From Trichopria drosophilae (taxonomy: Eukaryota > Arthropoda > Insecta > Hymenoptera > Diapriidae): a DNA stretch of 64,000 nt. The notes under the pieces were generated by a model, which saw only the letters and a list, made by a program, of their open reading frames with translations, did not search any database and was not told where the DNA came from. The translations under genes and the position numbers were made by a program. Shown here one piece after another: positions 23,755 through 35,399 of this stretch. Each line of letters begins with the position of its first letter. The first letter of the stretch is position 1. The stretch lies in assembly GCA_030407085.1 (NCBI GenBank), contig CM059585.1, positions 11,463,001-11,527,000 on the forward strand, written 5' to 3'.

Positions 23755-26700
23755 TTAAGTAATGAGATTTCGAGTTTCGTCCGAGCCATCTTCGCCATCG
23801 GGAGTACTAGCAATCATTGCTGTCCTACTAGAAGTTGAGTCTGATTTGCAACTGGCTTCGACAGAGTCTTCACTCACATTTCCATCACCAGCGGTTCTTG
23901 TCTCTTCGTCATCATTTATCATCATGTTTCTCATTTCCGAGATGTTTATGTCCTCAGAATTCCTGTTACCGTTGTTGTCTGATTTGTCAACATCTCCTAA
24001 GATGTCGGGTTTAGTGTTTTGAATTGTCCTATTGGTGATACTTTCTTCTAGAGCTTTGTTAGCGTTTATCTCAGCTTCTTTTATCGCTGAATGTATTACT
24101 GGCTCGGCCCACAGGCAAGGGTTGAAGGGTGGCCCAGTACCGCCCAGTTCAGCTGGTAAAATGTCCAGTGGAAAATGTTTGTGGAGCGAACTTAAATTGT
24201 TTCCATGGAGGTAGATCTAAAATAAAATTGATGTTTAATACTGATGATCGGCTGGTCTCTAGCAAAATTCCTTGTGTTTCGAGATGTTACCTTATTTCGA
24301 GTTTTTTCATCGAGAAAGGGTTTAACAAGGGTCAATGTTGCTTGTACGTAAAGCGGCGCCGAAAGGAAATGAATCGCCTTAAATCGTGCTGGAAATCGAC
24401 CGCGAAGTGCTGAGATCAAATTTCGAAGAGCACCTGCACCTAAAGCTCCACCTTGTCTCAAGGAAAAGTCACTCCAATCCACCACTGCTACGAAACCCGA
24501 TTGCTGGGAAGAAAATATCAAGTCAATAACATTTTTTAGCGTATATTTTTCAGGTTAAAATACGCCGATTCATAATTTCTTAACCTTAAAAATGTAAATT
24601 TTATATTTTTAATGTATTCCCCCAATCGGAAGTAGATTAGAAATATACAGTAGGACCTCTCTTATTCTAATTAGTAACGTTTTTCAAGATGGCGCCGACC
24701 TCTCTTATTCTAATTTTCCCCTTACCCCCACTTACTTTGCTTGCAAGCTTGTGATTCGTGGACAATATTTTTCGTTGACTTTTCGTGAGATAGTGGGAGA
24801 AGGGGAACGACTTGTGGGGGAACGATTAGAATAAGAGAGGCTGGACAATTAGAATAAGAAAGGTTCGAATAAGAGAGGTCCTACTGTAGTTGGTATTAAT
24901 TACTTTGTCAACGGAAAATAGTTATAAGTATAGATGAGAAATAAAATGGAATAAATTATTGTTGGAATTAACAAAGTCGTACTTGATTTCGGGGATCTTG
25001 GATGAGTGTTTCCAAAACTAGGAATATTGCTCTTTGGACTGCTAATGCTGGAACTGCAATAGGATCCCACTGAGATGCAATGATGATCAGGATACATCGC
25101 CCCTTTCTGCAAAATTTTAAATATAAATATATTAATTGGTGAAATGTGGACAATAAGAAAAAATCGTAGTTCGTCTTCGAAAGAGATTGGAGATTTTATA
25201 CGATGTTTTATTTTGTAGTAACATCGATAACGTCAGCCAACTTTTTAGGGTACGACCACGCACGTCCTACTTTATTTTTTATTTCATAACATTTTATATT
25301 CCTAAAGCGCCAAAAATGTATTCGAGTATCGATTGCGTGGTTTGTAATGGCTTTAACGTAATTTTGAAGGTTTAAAATTGTTTTATTAATTTCGCAATAT
25401 ATAACAAGAGTAGGATTAAATGGAAAGTTAATTTTATTTCCACATATAAATTGCACCAGAACTTTTATCATTTATTTCGCTAAATCAGCTGTGGGCGTTA
25501 ATGGCCTAATAAGCCACCTCATTTTTAACGATAAAACGTTCGTTCGTCTTTATTGTAAATGACCCAGCACGGGTTTCGTCGTGTATTATGTAAAGTTTAA
25601 ACATAAATCTTTTATTTGATGATGTTACAGTCAATTTCTAACTATAAATTGTTTTTGCATTATTTGTGTACGAGTTTTGCACTATTTTTGACTGCCATTT
25701 TCAGCATTTCTCATTCTAGTAGCATGCAGAATAGGTTTTCAAAATTGAAATTTTCAACAGTGTTTTTTTGATACAATTTTGCTTTGTTGTATTTATTCCA
25801 CGCCAACGCGAGAGGCACGCAGCATCGACGTAATGGAACACGGAACGCAGAATCGAAAAAGACGGTAAAAACTCAGTCATGCGTTACGCAGTAACAGCCC
25901 TTGTGGATAAAAATTGCCGAAAAGTACTGAAAATGTGTTCCTGAAAATCTCTAAAAAATACTGATTTAATATCGAAATTGGGACGAGTACATTTAGAAAT
26001 CTCAGAGACTTTCAGCAAATTGTAGTAATATTGCTGAAATATACTGAATATTTATCTGAATTTTACTGAAATATTTATCTGAATGTTACTAAAATATTTC
26101 TCTGAAAAATACTAAATTTTATTCTGAATTTTCCTGAATTACTATCAAAATCACTGCATTAGAAATGTTAGGACATTTCAGCGTATTTTATCAAAATGCA
26201 GTAAGTTTTTTGAAATTAGCTGATATTTTCCTGAATTCTACTGAAAATTCTAATGCGTCTTTCATTGAAAAATACTGAAAATCTCTTAATATTACTGATT
26301 TAATATTGACATTGGAACTATTCTTTTCAGGACAATGTCATTCGACAAAATGAAGTGACATTGCTGAAATGAACTCAATATTTATCTAATTTTTTCTAAG
26401 TATATTCTGAGCTACTTCATTTAAAAATTCTGGAATTGTACTGAATTTGTCTGAATTCCGTTAAATTAATATCGAAATTGATATTTTAGAACATTCAGGA
26501 GCTTAGTCGATTTTAATAGAATTTTGTACATTTCTTAAATTTGACTAATATTTCTGTAAATTCTAATGAAATGTTATCTGAAACAATTATTAAGAAATTG
26601 ATCCGAATTCTTCATACAATTTTCATACAAAACATTATGAATGTCTTTCAATAAAGTTAATAAAGTTGGTTAAAATTGACTGAGACTTTAAAAACCTTCT

Positions 26701-29700
26701 ATAACACCAATTTTCATAGTAATTTATTGGCATTCGGAAATTTAATACAATCTTAATATTTTCTAGAGAAATATTTCACATTGTTATTTAGTAAAATTTC
26801 GATAAATATCGAGTTCATTTCAGCAAGGTACATATTGCTGTATTATTTTACTCGGTATAAATACCAGAGCATTATTTTATACAAATTCCAATTTGGAATA
26901 TGAAAACTGTATTATTAACAGTTTTTTTGGAAACATATGAGGGGTAAATTTGTAGGTAATTATTAATCATTTCTTAACAACATTATACAAAGTTTCTCAA
27001 TAATGCTAAAAATACATGAAATTATCTAAAACAATGTAATAACAAATTACTAATTGTTATAGAATATTTTTAGAGAAATTTAGAAAAATTCAGTAACTTT
27101 CAGTATTTGTACGAAAAACAATTTGTTAACATTTGCTGAAAATATCTGAAAGTTACAAAAAAATAGGCTCTAAATTTGTATTGTGGCTTCTATCTATTTC
27201 AGTAAAATGTAGGTTCTTCCATTAACTTTCAGTATGTTTTTAACATGTCAATGTAATTTCAGCAATTTTCAATAACATTTTACTGAAATTTATTCTGAAT
27301 TTGTCTGAAAATATCTAAACTTACATGCTGAAATGGAGTCCCAATTTCGATATTAATTCAGATTCAATTTCAGCAAAATTTAGCTTAATTGATCGTTTCA
27401 GCAAATTTCATTATTTTTTCAGCAATATTTTTCCACAAGGGAGAGATGTGGTGGGTAGTTTCGGATTTGTACAATTTTATTTCTAGTGAAATATATGGTT
27501 GCCAACAGAAAAAAGATTGCAGGTTGGAACCTTCGGAATATACGCATATTACACAATGCGAATCGTAGAAAGAGCAATACATAAACAAGCTATTTCAGTG
27601 TTTATCTTAATCTCAAAATTTAACCAGGTCGTTTTCCAGTCTGTTCCGTTTTCATTATTCTATTTCATTGACCCTATTGGTGAAAAATAATAACATGTTA
27701 GAGAGTGCGTTTTACTCCAAAGAACTTAAAATATAGCCGAGTCTAACCTACCAGATTTTCGACACCTATAAACAGAAAATAGACTCCAATAGTTTTAGAC
27801 ATGTTGGAAATAGTTTTAGAATGATTACACGAGGTTTTTCGGGGTTGCTAATTACGAATTTATTTTTGTCAACTCGGGGGTTTTTGGGGTCATTGATTAC
27901 GAATACGAAGTCAGTTTTAGAAAATTCAAAATGGCGGAGCCAACGTGGCGGACTAACTTTTTGATATTTGATGAAATCGTTTGAACTTTGTTACTCGGGG
28001 GTTTTTGGTGTCATTGATTACGAACTCGATGTCAGTTTTAGAAAATTCAAAATGGCGGACTAATTTTTTGAAATATGATGAAATCCTTTGAAATTTGTTA
28101 CTCGGGGGTTTTTGGGGTCACTGATTACAAATTTGATGTCAGTTTTCGAGAATACAATTTTGAATTCGGAATTCAAACTGGCGGATGCGGTATGACGGTC
28201 AAATATTTTCAATATTTTTCTATACAGAATACGTTTCTTAGCCGTCAAAAAATTTGTCCGTTGCCCGACCCCCATCACTTGGCGGTAAACGTATAAAAGG
28301 GAGCCTTTTTCACTTTTTTAAAACTTTTTATTACTTTTTTTTACTTTGTTTTACAATTGTTTAATTTTTATATTTTTTTTTACTTGTTACATTTTATATT
28401 ATTTTTATTTTTTACATCTTATATTTTGTTTTTTTACTTTTTACAATTTTGTGGTTTTTAAAAAAAGATGATAATCTTTGATGCGTTAGTCCGCCATATT
28501 GGCTCCGCCATTTTGAATTTTCTAAAACTGACATCGAATTCGTAATCAATGACCCCAAAAAACCCCGAGTAACAAATTTCAAACGATTTCATCAAATTTC
28601 AAAAAGTTAGTCCACCATATTGGCTCCGCCATTTTGAATTGTCTAAAACTGACTTCGAATTTATAATCAGTGACCCCAAAAACCCCCGAGTAACAAATTT
28701 CAAACTATTTCATCGAATTTCAAAAAATTAGTCCGCCATATTGGCTTCGCCATCTTGAATATTCGAAAACTGATTTCAAATTCGTAATCAGCGACCCCAA
28801 AAATCTCCGAGTAACAAGTTTGAAGCGATTTAAATTATTTTTAAAATTTCAGGCACCATAGTGATTTTATGGATCATTGTTTTAGGCTTCCACGCCATGT
28901 TGTCGCGCGCCATTTTGAAATTTAGAAAAAGTAACTGTATGAGCTTATAGCTGAGGGTCCATGGACGCAAAATTTTATGCGTTTAAGGCAATTCAATGAC
29001 ATTTTCCATGCGAAGTCAAGGGTTATAAAGCAATATTTTCTCGAAAAATCATGTGTTTTTTTTTGTTTTAATTGTTTATAACTTTTTCAATATTTATTAT
29101 TAATACATTTTGACCACAGATTCTGAAAGAGCGATAAATTTTACATCAGAAATGGGTTATGCCGATTTTTTTAATTCTCTTTTTCATACAAAAAAATAAC
29201 ATAAAAGTCAACGACAATTTTTCGTCCGTTTGGTACGTAATGGGTTAATCGGGCGTTTTTCGGGTTTTTGATTACGAATCAGATGTTTGTTTTACTACAT
29301 TAAAAATTGTGATGCAATATAAGGTACAAACATTTTACGAATGACTATTGAAGAAAATTGCTTATTCGAGGATTTTTCATGGATGCCGATAACGAATTCG
29401 AGGCTAATGTTCTCAAATATAATATTGCGGACTCAATATAAATTTTGCGTAAATAACATCGAATTCATAAACAGCAAGCATACTTCAGAGTAACAAATTG
29501 TATTCAAATGGACGTACTGTTAGAATTGAGGTTCGCCATATTGGATCCGTCATTTTGAATTTGGCAAAATTAATGTCGTATTTGTAATCATCGATCCCGA
29601 AAACTCCCAACTAACACATTTTGTTCAAATGAGTGTATTTTTTACATTTTTTGTCCGTCGTATTGGATCCGCCATTTTGAATTTGGTAAAACTAACGTCA

Positions 29701-32700
29701 GATTCAGCGACTTTAAGAACCCTAATAAGTCTATAGTAACAAAATTGTACGGTTTGCTCAAAAATGAATGTATTCAAAAAAACGTAAGATGATAAAAAGA
29801 GGCATAAGTTACTCCTGAATATCGCGTGTTTTACATATTTTCGTGAAATAGGTCACACGAATTGAAATTCTTATACATTTTTGGCATTCCGAAGGGCGAC
29901 TAACATAATGATACTTTTCTTTTTTTTTTACTGTACCGGTATTTAAAAAACATATTTTTAACAAAAAAATGTATTAAGTCAACATTTTGTCCTACCATCA
30001 AAGTTCATGGTTTAATATCTTAAAAAAGTAATAAATGTCCCACTCAAGTGCTTTCCGCTGATGTAGAAGAGATTTTCAGTACAGTATGCCCATGTCCTAA
30101 GTTATACAGTCGGTTCTTTCAAAATGGCCCCTCACTATCCCCACTTCCGCATCTTTGTTTATATACGTGCAATGAGTGTCGCGAAGCGAGTGTGGCTCAG
30201 CGAAACAATGTAGTGGGGGAAGGAGAGGAAGAGAGTGATATAACTTTGGACAAGCTAAATCTATAACTTTGGACGATATAACTTAGGGCAGGGACTGCTG
30301 TATAATAATTATTTTTTTAACAAAAAACGTTGGTTTAAGAAAGAAGCACATTGAATTTAGTAAAATCAAGATACAATTTTGAGAATTTCGAAAAATAAAC
30401 TGTATGAACGGAAAGAGAATTACAAAACCTAAGCGACACAATTTTGTTATATGTACGATAAATCATCAATACCGACACTGGTGTTATTCGATTCCCTCGG
30501 AGGATGGCGCGATTCATAGATGGCAGCACTGATGATTTATTTATTGATGGTGTTTTTTGGAGCGATGTCTATTAGATATTTGACACTAATGATTTATTAA
30601 AGGTGGCTTTTGGCATGAAATCTATTATATATTTAGCGAGAATATTTGTATGCGTTTTTTGTTAGTGAAAATGAATGTATTTTAGTAGCTTAGCTTATGA
30701 AGCTTTAGGCTGGAAATGTAAGTAATCAGATTGCGAATCTGATATTCACACGGGTTATAAGAAATTTTCTTATGAATCGAATGTGGTCGGTTTTGTAATG
30801 ATCGTATTGTTGGTTTTGTTGCTTTGTTCGAGAAAAACAACGAGCCATTGTAATGGCGTAGTTTGGGTGAAAATTCGTGAAATGGACCTCGGATTTTTCA
30901 AGGGTCGTAATTTTTTAACTAAACTTTATAAATATAAAATACCAATATAGAAACAAACAACCATAAAATTTTCTTGAAAAATGTTTAACGGTTTATTATT
31001 TATGCACAATTGAATTTTAAGGGCGCATATTTATCAAAAATTTATTTCTCAGCAATGAATTGTCAGATGTTGATGAATTGTTTACAAATGATAAAGGAAG
31101 GTTTGACCTTTAAAAACATATTTTTAGAATTGTTGAAAAACAATGTTTACTATGGAAAATTATTGTGTGTAAAAAATTCCTCAAGATCCGACAATTCATT
31201 GCTGAGAAATAAATTTTTGAAAAATATGTGACCTTAAAATTCAATGGTTCATAAATAATAAACCGTTCAATATTTTTCAATAAAACTTGGTGGTTGCTTG
31301 TTTCTATATTGGTACTTTATATTTATAAAGTTTAGTTAAAAAAATTACGACCCTTGGAAAATCCGAGGTCCACTTCACTAATTTTCATCCTACTAGCTGA
31401 GAAGTTTTGTTTATGTTTTTACTGCGAATTTGAATGTCAATTACATGTTTTCTGCTGTGTTTTTTTCTGTGGGGATGTCGAGAAACTACAAACGAATACA
31501 AGAGAAACAGAGTCAGTGTTCAATTGACCCTGAAAATTTGACGAAAACAATAAAAACATTGGAAGTAGTTCCAATTACTTTTGTCGTCTAATGCCCTATT
31601 TTTAGAAATCGTATTGTAAACAATATGTATTGTAAAATTTGCATTGTATTCTGTAATGTTTACAATGTGTAGCGTAATATTTACAACATGCATTTGAATG
31701 TTTACACCATGTACAGTAAAATTTATAACGTGACTTAACAGTACACATTAGGCACACTTATTTTGAAATAGTGGTGGTTTCAAATAATAAATTTCGACAT
31801 CTTCTAAAGGTTTTCAAAGCATACTCTTTGTTGCACTTTCTTTTTTCAGTTTTTCAGATGCAGTTACTAATTAACTTTTTTTAAACCTCGATTATTCCTG
31901 GTGCTAAACAGTATTCCTCGTTGGAAACGCGCCCACATCGTTCTTCTAAGTGCATAAACATAATAAACAGGAAGCGTACTTATCACGTGCAGGAAGTACC
32001 CCAGGTATTCCGGCTCTAAGTGCTCTTTGTAAGGCAGGATCCCGCGCAGTGAGGTTCCCAAATATGTCCTGGCGATGGGCGATTTGTGCTTGGTAAGCAG
32101 CGATCAACGCCGCCGTTTGTTCCGTCCGGTACTTTCGAGCCAACAGGAAACGTGTGATGTATTCATCCGTGCAGTCTTTCAGATCTAGAAAATGTTAATT
32201 TTTTAAAGTACAATACCTCTTTCGCATTTTTTAAATGTCTTAATTCCGAGCTTAATGGATATTCGTGGCAATGACTACGAAATATAATGAAAAACTACGA
32301 AAATATGTCAGAAATTGATGCAAAATATCTGACGATGGAATTTAAAATGAACAAAAAATATACAAACAATTTTAAAATATGAAAGGATAACAACCCAAAA
32401 ATTGCGGATAATAAAATGTACAATATAAAATATTGAGAGAGATTACAAAAAAGAGTATTCGACCGTGAACCGAAACGTCCCGCGTTCAAGTACTGGCCTA
32501 CTCATATTTTTTTTTAATTAAAAAATGTTAAAAAATCCTAAAAAATTTTTTAAAAATCCTAAAAAATCGTAAAACATCGTGACAATTAAACAAAATATAA
32601 ATCAATGAAGATATTTTTAATTATATAAAGGTAACAAAGAAACCAATAATATTATACATTTATTCTCGATAAAATTATTCTTATTTCTTCAATCGGATAA

Positions 32701-35367
32701 ATTTTAACATCTGTTTTACGATCACTTTACTTAAAAATTGATTACAATATAAAATATGATGAGTAAAGTCTTTGTATGCGATGATAAACAACTAAAATAA
32801 ACGCCCTACTTAATTTCAGTTCCGTGTAAACACGACACGAACGTTATGCCATAAATTCGATTAAACTATTAACAGAAATAACTTAACAATTAAATAACAG
32901 CACCCAGAGACTTTCTTCAAGATTTACTGTTCTCGTAAAGTTGAACAAACGCGATTTTATGTATATAAGAGATCGTATAATATCTCATCCATAATTAAAC
33001 AGATGCCATTTCAAATTCAAACATTGATTACTTTACGATAAGAGTACTAATATTTGCAAATGTATGGAATACACGGGTGCAAGAGTCATAAAATTACATT
33101 TCTTTTCTACAAAATGTCCGTTTAGGTGCAACAATAATTGCTTATTCCGCTTTCGTAATTCTCAGTTCTCGGGTTAACGAACGCGTCGAAAATTATTTAA
33201 TATATATAACGCTGGTCAATTTAGTAATTTTTTAAACTCAAATTTTTCAAAAATGATTAAAATCTTTTTATTTTGACAGGTCTAAATTGTGTAGATGTTC
33301 TAATAAAATTAACTTCTACATAAATGGTCTCAAAATTAAAATTTAAAAAAAATTGGGAACTAAGTGAAATGTTCAACATTGTTACCATTGTGTAAAAGTT
33401 AAACGTTGGAAACACCCGTTCGAATATGATAATTACAGGGCCCGGATCCGAGTAGGTTCACTGACCGACGATTGTAACGATCGTAAAATAAACAGAGCGA
33501 AAAGAGGCTGATGAGTCGATCTCAATACGCGAATTGGTAAAAAATGCAGTCAGACTCTTCTTTTATTATTGCTTCTATTTTTTATTCTGAAATGTAACAT
33601 TTTTACTTTCGTTTAAATGGTCCAATCATCTTTATCTGCAGCCGAAACAAAACCTACTGTAATAAATCCGAAATGTCACATTTTTCACATAACCTATTAA
33701 TATCTCCATAAGTTATCATGTACATTTCTGCCCTAGGTAAACAATGTAACATTTCATCCACCATGAAGACCTTCGTTTTGATTCCATCAGTAGAAAGCGC
33801 AAGTCAATGAGAAATTATATTATTTTTGAATACCTCTCTATAAACTTTATAAACCAGTTACTTTACTATTCCGAATCCAGTATTTTTGAAAAACAGTTAG
33901 GTTTTCGGCCACCAGGTGCTGTTATGACATTCGTAGCACCCATAGTAGAAATGGATTGTCATTCGAATAAAAGGAATTCTGTCGGTAGCATTGATTTTAA
34001 GATTGACAAAGACAAGAATTATTGGAACAGAACCTAAGTATCTCCTTAGTTATTTACATGCCGTCGATGAAATCAAGAGTTATGTCACGGTAATATGTTC
34101 CATGTAAAATAAGAGAGGTTAGCAAGGCGCATGTTGGAGAAGGGGAAAGAACAATTTAGATCAACGCTGATTGGTTGCTTCTGCGCAACCACCGATTTGC
34201 TACACCTTTCTTCTTATACCATGGACAATACTAAAAACCCGGAGAGGTTATGATTATTTATATTACTATGGAGCATTATTAACATTTGGAACTAGGGAAT
34301 AAACAAATCATTCTAATAATCTAGGCAATGTTCCATTTTCAAGAACCAGAAGAATACAGAAGTATAACTCAAAAAGGTAAACCTTCGGAAAGACTGGGTC
34401 ACCTGGAAACAATTTTATTGACATGTTTTCCGACGTATTTTGGGTCGCTGAACACGAATCTGAAGTCAAAATTTTTCGCTCGGACATATCTTGGCCGCTG
34501 TATTGAAAAAACATCGAAAAAATGTCATTTTTTTTAGTTTTTTGCATTTATCTTGAAAACTCGCAGTCGCAGGAAAAAGAGTTTCAAGAGCAAATTCAAT
34601 CTTTGCTGTATATTGCTGTGACTAACAAGCAGCCTAATCCACAAAACAGTAGCCCATTGTTGAGATGAGAACACGTATCGACCGCGGAATCACGATTCGC
34701 CATCTAGCGGAGAATCCGGCTAGTTCCTACTCTTCTGAAATTCACTGCCTACATCTCATATTCAACCTTCATTTACGGCGTTACTTTCAATTTTAGGAAG
34801 AAATTGTATTCAACCTTTTTTGTAGAAAAATTCAAGCTCTACATTTTTTGTTGCAAAATTTTTTTCGTGCGAGTTTGAATTTTCAAGATAAACTGAAAAA
34901 AGTAAAAAAAATGACGTTTTTTCGATATTTTTTCAATATAGCGGCCGAGTTATAGCCGAGCGACAAATTTTGACTTCAGATTCGTGTTCAGCGACCCAAA
35001 ATACGTCGGAAAACATGAGAATAAAATTTGTTCCAGGTGACCCAGTCTTTCCGAAGGTCTACCCTCAAAAATATTTTTAATGTTTTTCATTCTTGGTTTG
35101 CTGGATGGATAAATAATATAAACAAACCGTCATATTTCCGCCCGCTCTGCTGTTTTAAGAATTTTATTCAAGTGGTTTTAACTTACCAACACCCGGCATG
35201 TCCCTGAGTATGCATCGGACGGTCTTAATGGCCAGTTTTTTGTCCCGGATGTCGTACCTCGCTCGGTTCTCGTAGATATTTTTCATCACTTGCAAATTTC
35301 TTGCCCTGGTGGGGTCCCACATGTACTCACAATATTCTGCCATTTTGTAGTCCCAATGTCGACTCAC
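23755..35367 (-). CDS. clavesin / alpha-tocopherol-transfer-like CRAL-TRIO protein
   Basis: Five minus-strand exons: 35367-35187, 32184-31980, 25106-24983, 24503-24291 and 24216-23755. They total 1185 bases (394 residues), and all borders are GT-AG with closing phases. Residues ~10-60 (EYMWDPTRARNLQVMKNIYE..) precede the CRAL-TRIO-N helical domain (DCTDEYITRFLLARKYRTEQ). The lipid-binding CRAL-TRIO domain follows: KGRCILIIIASQWDPIAVP, SGFVAVVDWSDFSLRQ, GRFPARFKAIHFLSAPLYV, VKPFLDEKTRNK, then YLHGNNLSSLHKHFPLDILP and ELGGTGPPF. These match clavesins, which bind phosphoinositides or hydrophobic ligands at endosomal membranes; ligand and location here are inferred. The last ~110 residues form an Asp/Glu/Ser/Asn-rich tail. 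Start: Met at 35367; a second in-frame Met at 35343 (MAEYCEYMWDP) is equally plausible. Introns 1 (3.0 kb) and 2 (6.9 kb) are full of foldback elements. Confidence 0.92.
24646..24888. mobile_element. 239-bp MITE, CAGTAGGACCTCTCTTATTC ends, TA flanks
   Basis: TA at 24646-24647 is followed by CAGTAGGACCTCTCTTATTC. The right end is the exact inverse up to CTG, then TA at 24887-24888. Inside, the word CTCTTATTCTAAT is repeated twice in the left arm, and its inverse AGAATAAGA(G/A)AGG two or three times in the right arm, around a GTGGGAGAAGGGGAACG core. CAGT..CC ends with TA duplication suggest a pogo/Tc1-type non-autonomous element. It lies in intron 3 of the clavesin-like gene. Confidence 0.8.
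25898..27441. mobile_element. 1.5-kb element with CCCTTGTGGA inverted ends and TACTGAAA repeats
   Basis: The ends CCCTTGTGGATAAAAATTGC (25898) and, inverted, CCCTTGTGGAAAAATATTGC (27441) match. Just inside, GATTTAATATCGAAATTGGG is mirrored by CCCAATTTCGATATTAATTC. The body is filled with variants of TACTGAAA, TTCTGAAT and TTTCAGCA, which can pair with each other over its whole length. It is non-coding and lies in intron 2 of the clavesin-like gene. Confidence 0.7.
27840..28930. repeat. palindromic array: three ~120-bp units facing three inverted units
   Basis: On the plus strand at about 27840-28200, three units each read ACTCGGGGGTTTTTGG, GTCA(T/C)TGATTACGAA, GATGTCAGTTTTAGAAAATT and CAAAATGGCGGA. 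From about 28480 to 28840 the same units appear inverted (TCCGCCATTTTGAATT, GTAATCAATGACCCCAAAAA, CCCCGAGTAACAAATTTCAA). A T-rich spacer at 28300-28480 separates the halves. The array lies in intron 2 of the clavesin-like gene, so its transcript could fold into a long hairpin. Confidence 0.8.
29213..29760. repeat. solo TTAA-type end plus degenerate module copies
   Basis: Read on the minus strand from 29244, the text CCCATTACGTACCAAACGGA then CGAAAAATTGTCG resembles the end of the 478-1476 element (CCCGTTTCGTCCCAAAACG, ACAAAATTTGTCG), with TTAA directly outside at 29245-29248. No matching second end was found. From 29260 to 29760 follow degenerate AAATGGCGG-type modules in both orientations (ATTGGATCCGCCATTTTGAA at about 29653). 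Confidence 0.5.
30080..30302. mobile_element. 219-bp MITE with CAGTATGCCC / CAGCAGTCCC ends, TA flanks
   Basis: TA at 30080-30081 and 30301-30302 flank ends that read CAGTATGCCCATGTCCTAAG and, inverted, CAGCAGTCCCTGCCCTAAG. The right arm repeats TATAACTTTGGAC and TATAACTTAGG. The core GTGGGGGAAGGAGAGG resembles the core of the MITE at 24648-24886. It lies in clavesin intron 2. Confidence 0.75.
30875..31388. mobile_element. ~510-bp foldback with ~200-bp arms
   Basis: The left arm (GAAATGGACCTCGGATTTTT, CAAGGGTCGTAATTTTTTAA, CAGCAATGAATTGTC) is repeated inverted on the right (GACAATTCATTGCTGAGAAA .. TACGACCCTTGGAAAATCCG, AGGTCCACTTCACTAATTTTC). It is non-coding and in clavesin intron 2. From 31390 to 31979 no gene was seen. 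Confidence 0.75.
32185..34109. other. 5' two-thirds of clavesin intron 1, nothing recognised
   Basis: AT-rich intron sequence. A GTCCCGCGTTCAAGTACTGG word at 32477 is tRNA-T-loop-like but stands alone. No other structure was recognised before the MITE at 34110. Confidence 0.4.
34110..34224. mobile_element. ~115-bp MITE, CCATG..AATAAGAGAGG ends
   Basis: The left end CCATGTAAAATAAGAGAGGT is mirrored by the right end, inverted as CCATGGTATAAGAAGAAAGG. The core carries GCGCATGTTGGAGAAGGGGA and GATTGGTTGCTTCTGCGCAA. Related copies are at 39640-39765 and 42509-42709. It lies in clavesin intron 1. Confidence 0.7.
34368..35077. mobile_element. ~710-bp foldback with ~200-bp arms
   Basis: The left arm (GGTAAACCTTCGGAAAGACT, GGGTCACCTGGAAACAA, GACGTATTTTGGGTCGCTGA, ACACGAATCTGAAGTCAAAA) is inverted on the right (TTTTGACTTCAGATTCGTGT .. 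TTCCAGGTGACCCAGTCTTT, CCGAAGGTCTACC). The internal GGGTCGCTGA-ACACGAATCTGA word is a relative of the module at 27.8 kb. It lies in clavesin intron 1. Confidence 0.75.
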
Positions 35368-35399
35368 TTGAAGAGCGTGAGTTTATAGTGTGGCGTTGG

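Noticed and set aside
24900..25153. Separate small ORFs on the minus strand
   Set aside because: They are frames over the third exon of the clavesin-like gene (25106-24983); only the frame with KGRCILIIIASQWDP is real.
32455..32505. GTCCCGCGTTCAAGTACTGG as a tRNA T arm
   Set aside because: No A box, acceptor arm or cloverleaf can be drawn, so it is a single chance-level motif.
33505..33540. CTGATGAGTCGATCTC text resembling a hammerhead core
   Set aside because: The second core element GAAA is not at the required place (CGCGAATT instead) and no stem I forms.
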